DNA of 6,997 bases from Candidatus Uhrbacteria bacterium. Its GTDB lineage: Bacteria > Patescibacteriota > Patescibacteriia > UBA9934 > GWF2-40-263. The translations under genes were made by a program, and so were the position numbers. The stretch lies in contig JABITQ010000060.1 in assembly GCA_018700535.1 (NCBI GenBank), positions 1 through 6,997 of the forward strand, in the 5' to 3' direction. Below the pieces are notes generated by a model, which saw only the letters and a list, made by a program, of their open reading frames with translations, did not search any database and was not told where the DNA came from. This document shows positions 5,930 to 6,997 of the stretch, piece after piece (position 1 is the stretch's first letter; each line of letters begins with the position of its first letter).

Positions 5930-6346
5930 TTACTCAATAGTCATCCTACCACCCGGAAACGTTTCGAGAACAACTCGCCCATTCTCTCCTACCTCAATTT
6001 CAGATGCAGTGCTATTTTTCTCTGAACGAAAAACTTTGCTGATTTCCAACGACGATTTTTCGTTTGGGCTTCTGAGTGCCAACCCTGGGCTATTCCTGAT
6101 TTCACCAGCCTTTCGAGTAATGGTTATCGAATCCATCCTAACGTGCTTCTCAACTATCTCCATTCCAGGAGACCCTTCAATCAAGTCAGCCTCATCGTTA
6201 ATTTCAATATTTGATAATTTTTTCATAGATTGTTTTAGGGATTTCATTAGGCTGGACGCAAAACCCAGCAGCGCCTTAGTGAGACTAATAATCGAAAATG
6301 TTTCGGTCATAAATTGTTGTGCGTTATTTTTATTACGCTCCATCAT
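5930..6346 (-). CDS. Protein Y, unknown, translationally coupled to gene X
   Basis: 138 residues from ATG 6346, whose A is the last base of gene X's TGA (TGATG overlap), the usual sign of translational coupling. A longer reading from a TTG at 6406 is possible but less likely. I do not recognise the protein. It has an N-terminal Met/Lys-rich amphipathic region (about 15-45, with TKALLGFASSLMKSLKQS) that could form a helix or bind a partner or membrane, then a charged beta-like region with repeated E-I/V patterns (MEIVEKHVRMDSITITRK). It ends GRVVLETFPGGRMTIE. There is no SD site. Base composition around the X/Y junction is low (about 33% GC on two 60-base lines), below the roughly 50% typical of tgt and dnaJ, which may indicate a different origin. 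No terminator follows. Confidence 0.68.
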   Translation of the reverse strand: MMERNKNNAQQFMTETFSIISLTKALLGFASSLMKSLKQSMKKLSNIEINDEADLIEGSPGMEIVEKHVRMDSITITRKAGEIRNSPGLALRSPNEKSSLEISKVFRSEKNSTASEIEVGENGRVVLETFPGGRMTIE

Positions 6347-6918
6347 CAAACTGCGTAATAAAATTCTGGCTTCAACATCCTCACAAACAAAATCGTCTTT
6401 TCCCAATTGGAAATAAAATGCTTACTTAGCACACTACCTAATGACCACAATGTTCCATGCACACACACTCCTTCACTTACAGCTTTTTTATCAGGTGCTG
6501 CGAAAAACTTCCGTCCCAACATCTGATATTGAAGCCTTTGATTCGCATGCTTTAAAGAACTTTCAAATCCTTCTCGCGTAGCAACAGAAAGATACTCGTA
6601 AGATTGAGTGACTTTTTCTACAAAAGTATCGCTTATACAATATCCCGGCGATTCGTTCCTGAACGATAGATTATTCCATCCAACAGCATTATCCGTCGGC
6701 TCCTGAAGAACAACGCGATTAGTCTTCCAATCAAAAATTGCAAATTCAAGCTTGCTAGGTGAACTCGACCAAGACTCTTGATCAGATGTGCGAAATGAAT
6801 CACTTGAGCCGAAAACAAAACGAGGCTCAAGATCAATCGAAAACTTCTCAGGACTCAAACAATGAGTCCTAACAACCTCTGATCCTTCTAATGAAGCCTC
6901 GCTTTGAAAAACAAACAT
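6346..6918 (-). CDS. Protein X, unknown, directly downstream of the DnaK-like tail
   Basis: 190 residues, unrecognised. Seen: a Ser/Glu-rich N-terminal 60 residues (including SWSSSPSK), a strand FAIFDWKTNRVVL near 59-71, a central acidic/aromatic part with SYEYLSVATREGFESSLKHA that is probably helical, and a C-terminal region with CVHGTLWSLGSVLSKHFISNW before a short basic end. It has no signal peptide and no clear membrane helix. The ATG at 6918 lies 11 nt after the stop of the putative dnaK and has no SD site. It could be read through from dnaK or start at a leaderless promoter. It overlaps gene Y by its stop codon. Its position next to dnaK raises, but does not show, a chaperone-related role. 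GC is about 42% on the one 60-base line I counted in its upstream half. Confidence 0.68.
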   Translation of the reverse strand: MFVFQSEASLEGSEVVRTHCLSPEKFSIDLEPRFVFGSSDSFRTSDQESWSSSPSKLEFAIFDWKTNRVVLQEPTDNAVGWNNLSFRNESPGYCISDTFVEKVTQSYEYLSVATREGFESSLKHANQRLQYQMLGRKFFAAPDKKAVSEGVCVHGTLWSLGSVLSKHFISNWEKTILFVRMLKPEFYYAV

Positions 6919-6926
6919 GATAGATG

Positions 6927-6932
6927 ATTTTA
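6927..6932 (-). promoter_or_regulatory. Possible leaderless -10 box of gene X
   Basis: Minus strand TAAAAT (5 of 6 matches to TATAAT) ends 8 nt before the ATG of gene X. Its first three bases are also the TAA of the upstream gene, so chance is a real alternative. Confidence 0.35.
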
Positions 6933-6997
6933 TTCCCCCTTCTCCTCACCCTCACTCTCCCCCTCCTTCTCCTTCTCACTAAACTCAGCATCAATAG
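6930..6997 (-). CDS. dnaK: C-terminal tail of DnaK (Hsp70), cut by the window edge
   Basis: Only the last 22 codons are visible, ending in TAA at 6930-6932. The frame reads IDAEF, then a run of Glu, Lys, Gly and Ser. Bacterial DnaK proteins typically end with a disordered acidic tail that begins V-(I/V)-DAEF, and the match in motif, acidity and position at the very C-terminus is what supports the call. The dnaJ gene on the same strand fits this. The evidence is short and low-complexity, and the ATPase and substrate-binding domains lie outside the window, so another protein with an acidic tail is possible. Confidence 0.62.
   Translation of the reverse strand, partial: IDAEFSEKEKEGESEGEEKGE

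Noticed and set aside
6347..6406. TTG start of gene Y at 6406
   Set aside because: The TGATG overlap at 6344-6348 offers a standard ATG coupled to gene X; the TTG has no SD site.
6340..6410. X and Y as one gene broken by a frameshift
   Set aside because: A clean TGATG junction and plausible separate protein ends fit an operon. No homologue is known to me that spans both, so I could not exclude it entirely.

Overview
The window reads as a compact bacterial chromosome segment. Nearly all of it is coding, gaps are short, and TGA is used as a stop codon, so this is not a TGA-reassigned code. The Clp-type N-terminal domain fused to membrane helices, preceded by a small conserved-looking membrane protein, and the general lack of Shine-Dalgarno (SD) sites on housekeeping genes suggest a Patescibacteria (CPR) genome. 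That placement is inference; there is no rRNA to confirm it.

Layout, right to left, because most genes lie on the minus strand. The right edge carries what looks like the acidic C-terminal tail of DnaK (6930-6997). It is followed by two unrecognised genes coupled by a TGATG overlap (X, 6346-6918; Y, 5930-6346). A palindromic intergenic element (5817-5907) comes next, then a small plus-strand orphan gene D (5405-5731), then a second inverted copy of the element (5267-5332). Then come a NUDIX hydrolase (4671-5246) and a complete type I dnaJ (3561-4616). A second plus-strand orphan gene C (3197-3517) lies between dnaJ and tgt (2075-3148, tRNA-guanine transglycosylase). Downstream of tgt are two tandem, divergent paralogues, B (1605-2015) and A (1060-1473). 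The left end holds a membrane protein (600-977) and the N-terminal 199 residues of the membrane-anchored Clp-domain protein (1-597, cut by the window edge).

The known genes form a protein-quality-control neighbourhood (DnaK, DnaJ, a Clp-like protein) mixed with tRNA modification (tgt) and nucleotide hydrolysis (NUDIX).

The most unusual signal is in the small unknown genes A, B, C and D. Each has a TTGACA promoter box, a GGAGG site exactly 5 nt before the start codon, and its own intrinsic terminator, so each looks like a self-contained expression cassette. No other gene in the window has a recognisable SD site, and three have a -10-like box 8-9 nt before ATG, as expected for leaderless transcripts. 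A and B have diverged to roughly a quarter to a third identity, yet their 3' untranslated regions and terminators are almost base-for-base identical. I cannot assign a function to A, B, C, D, X or Y.
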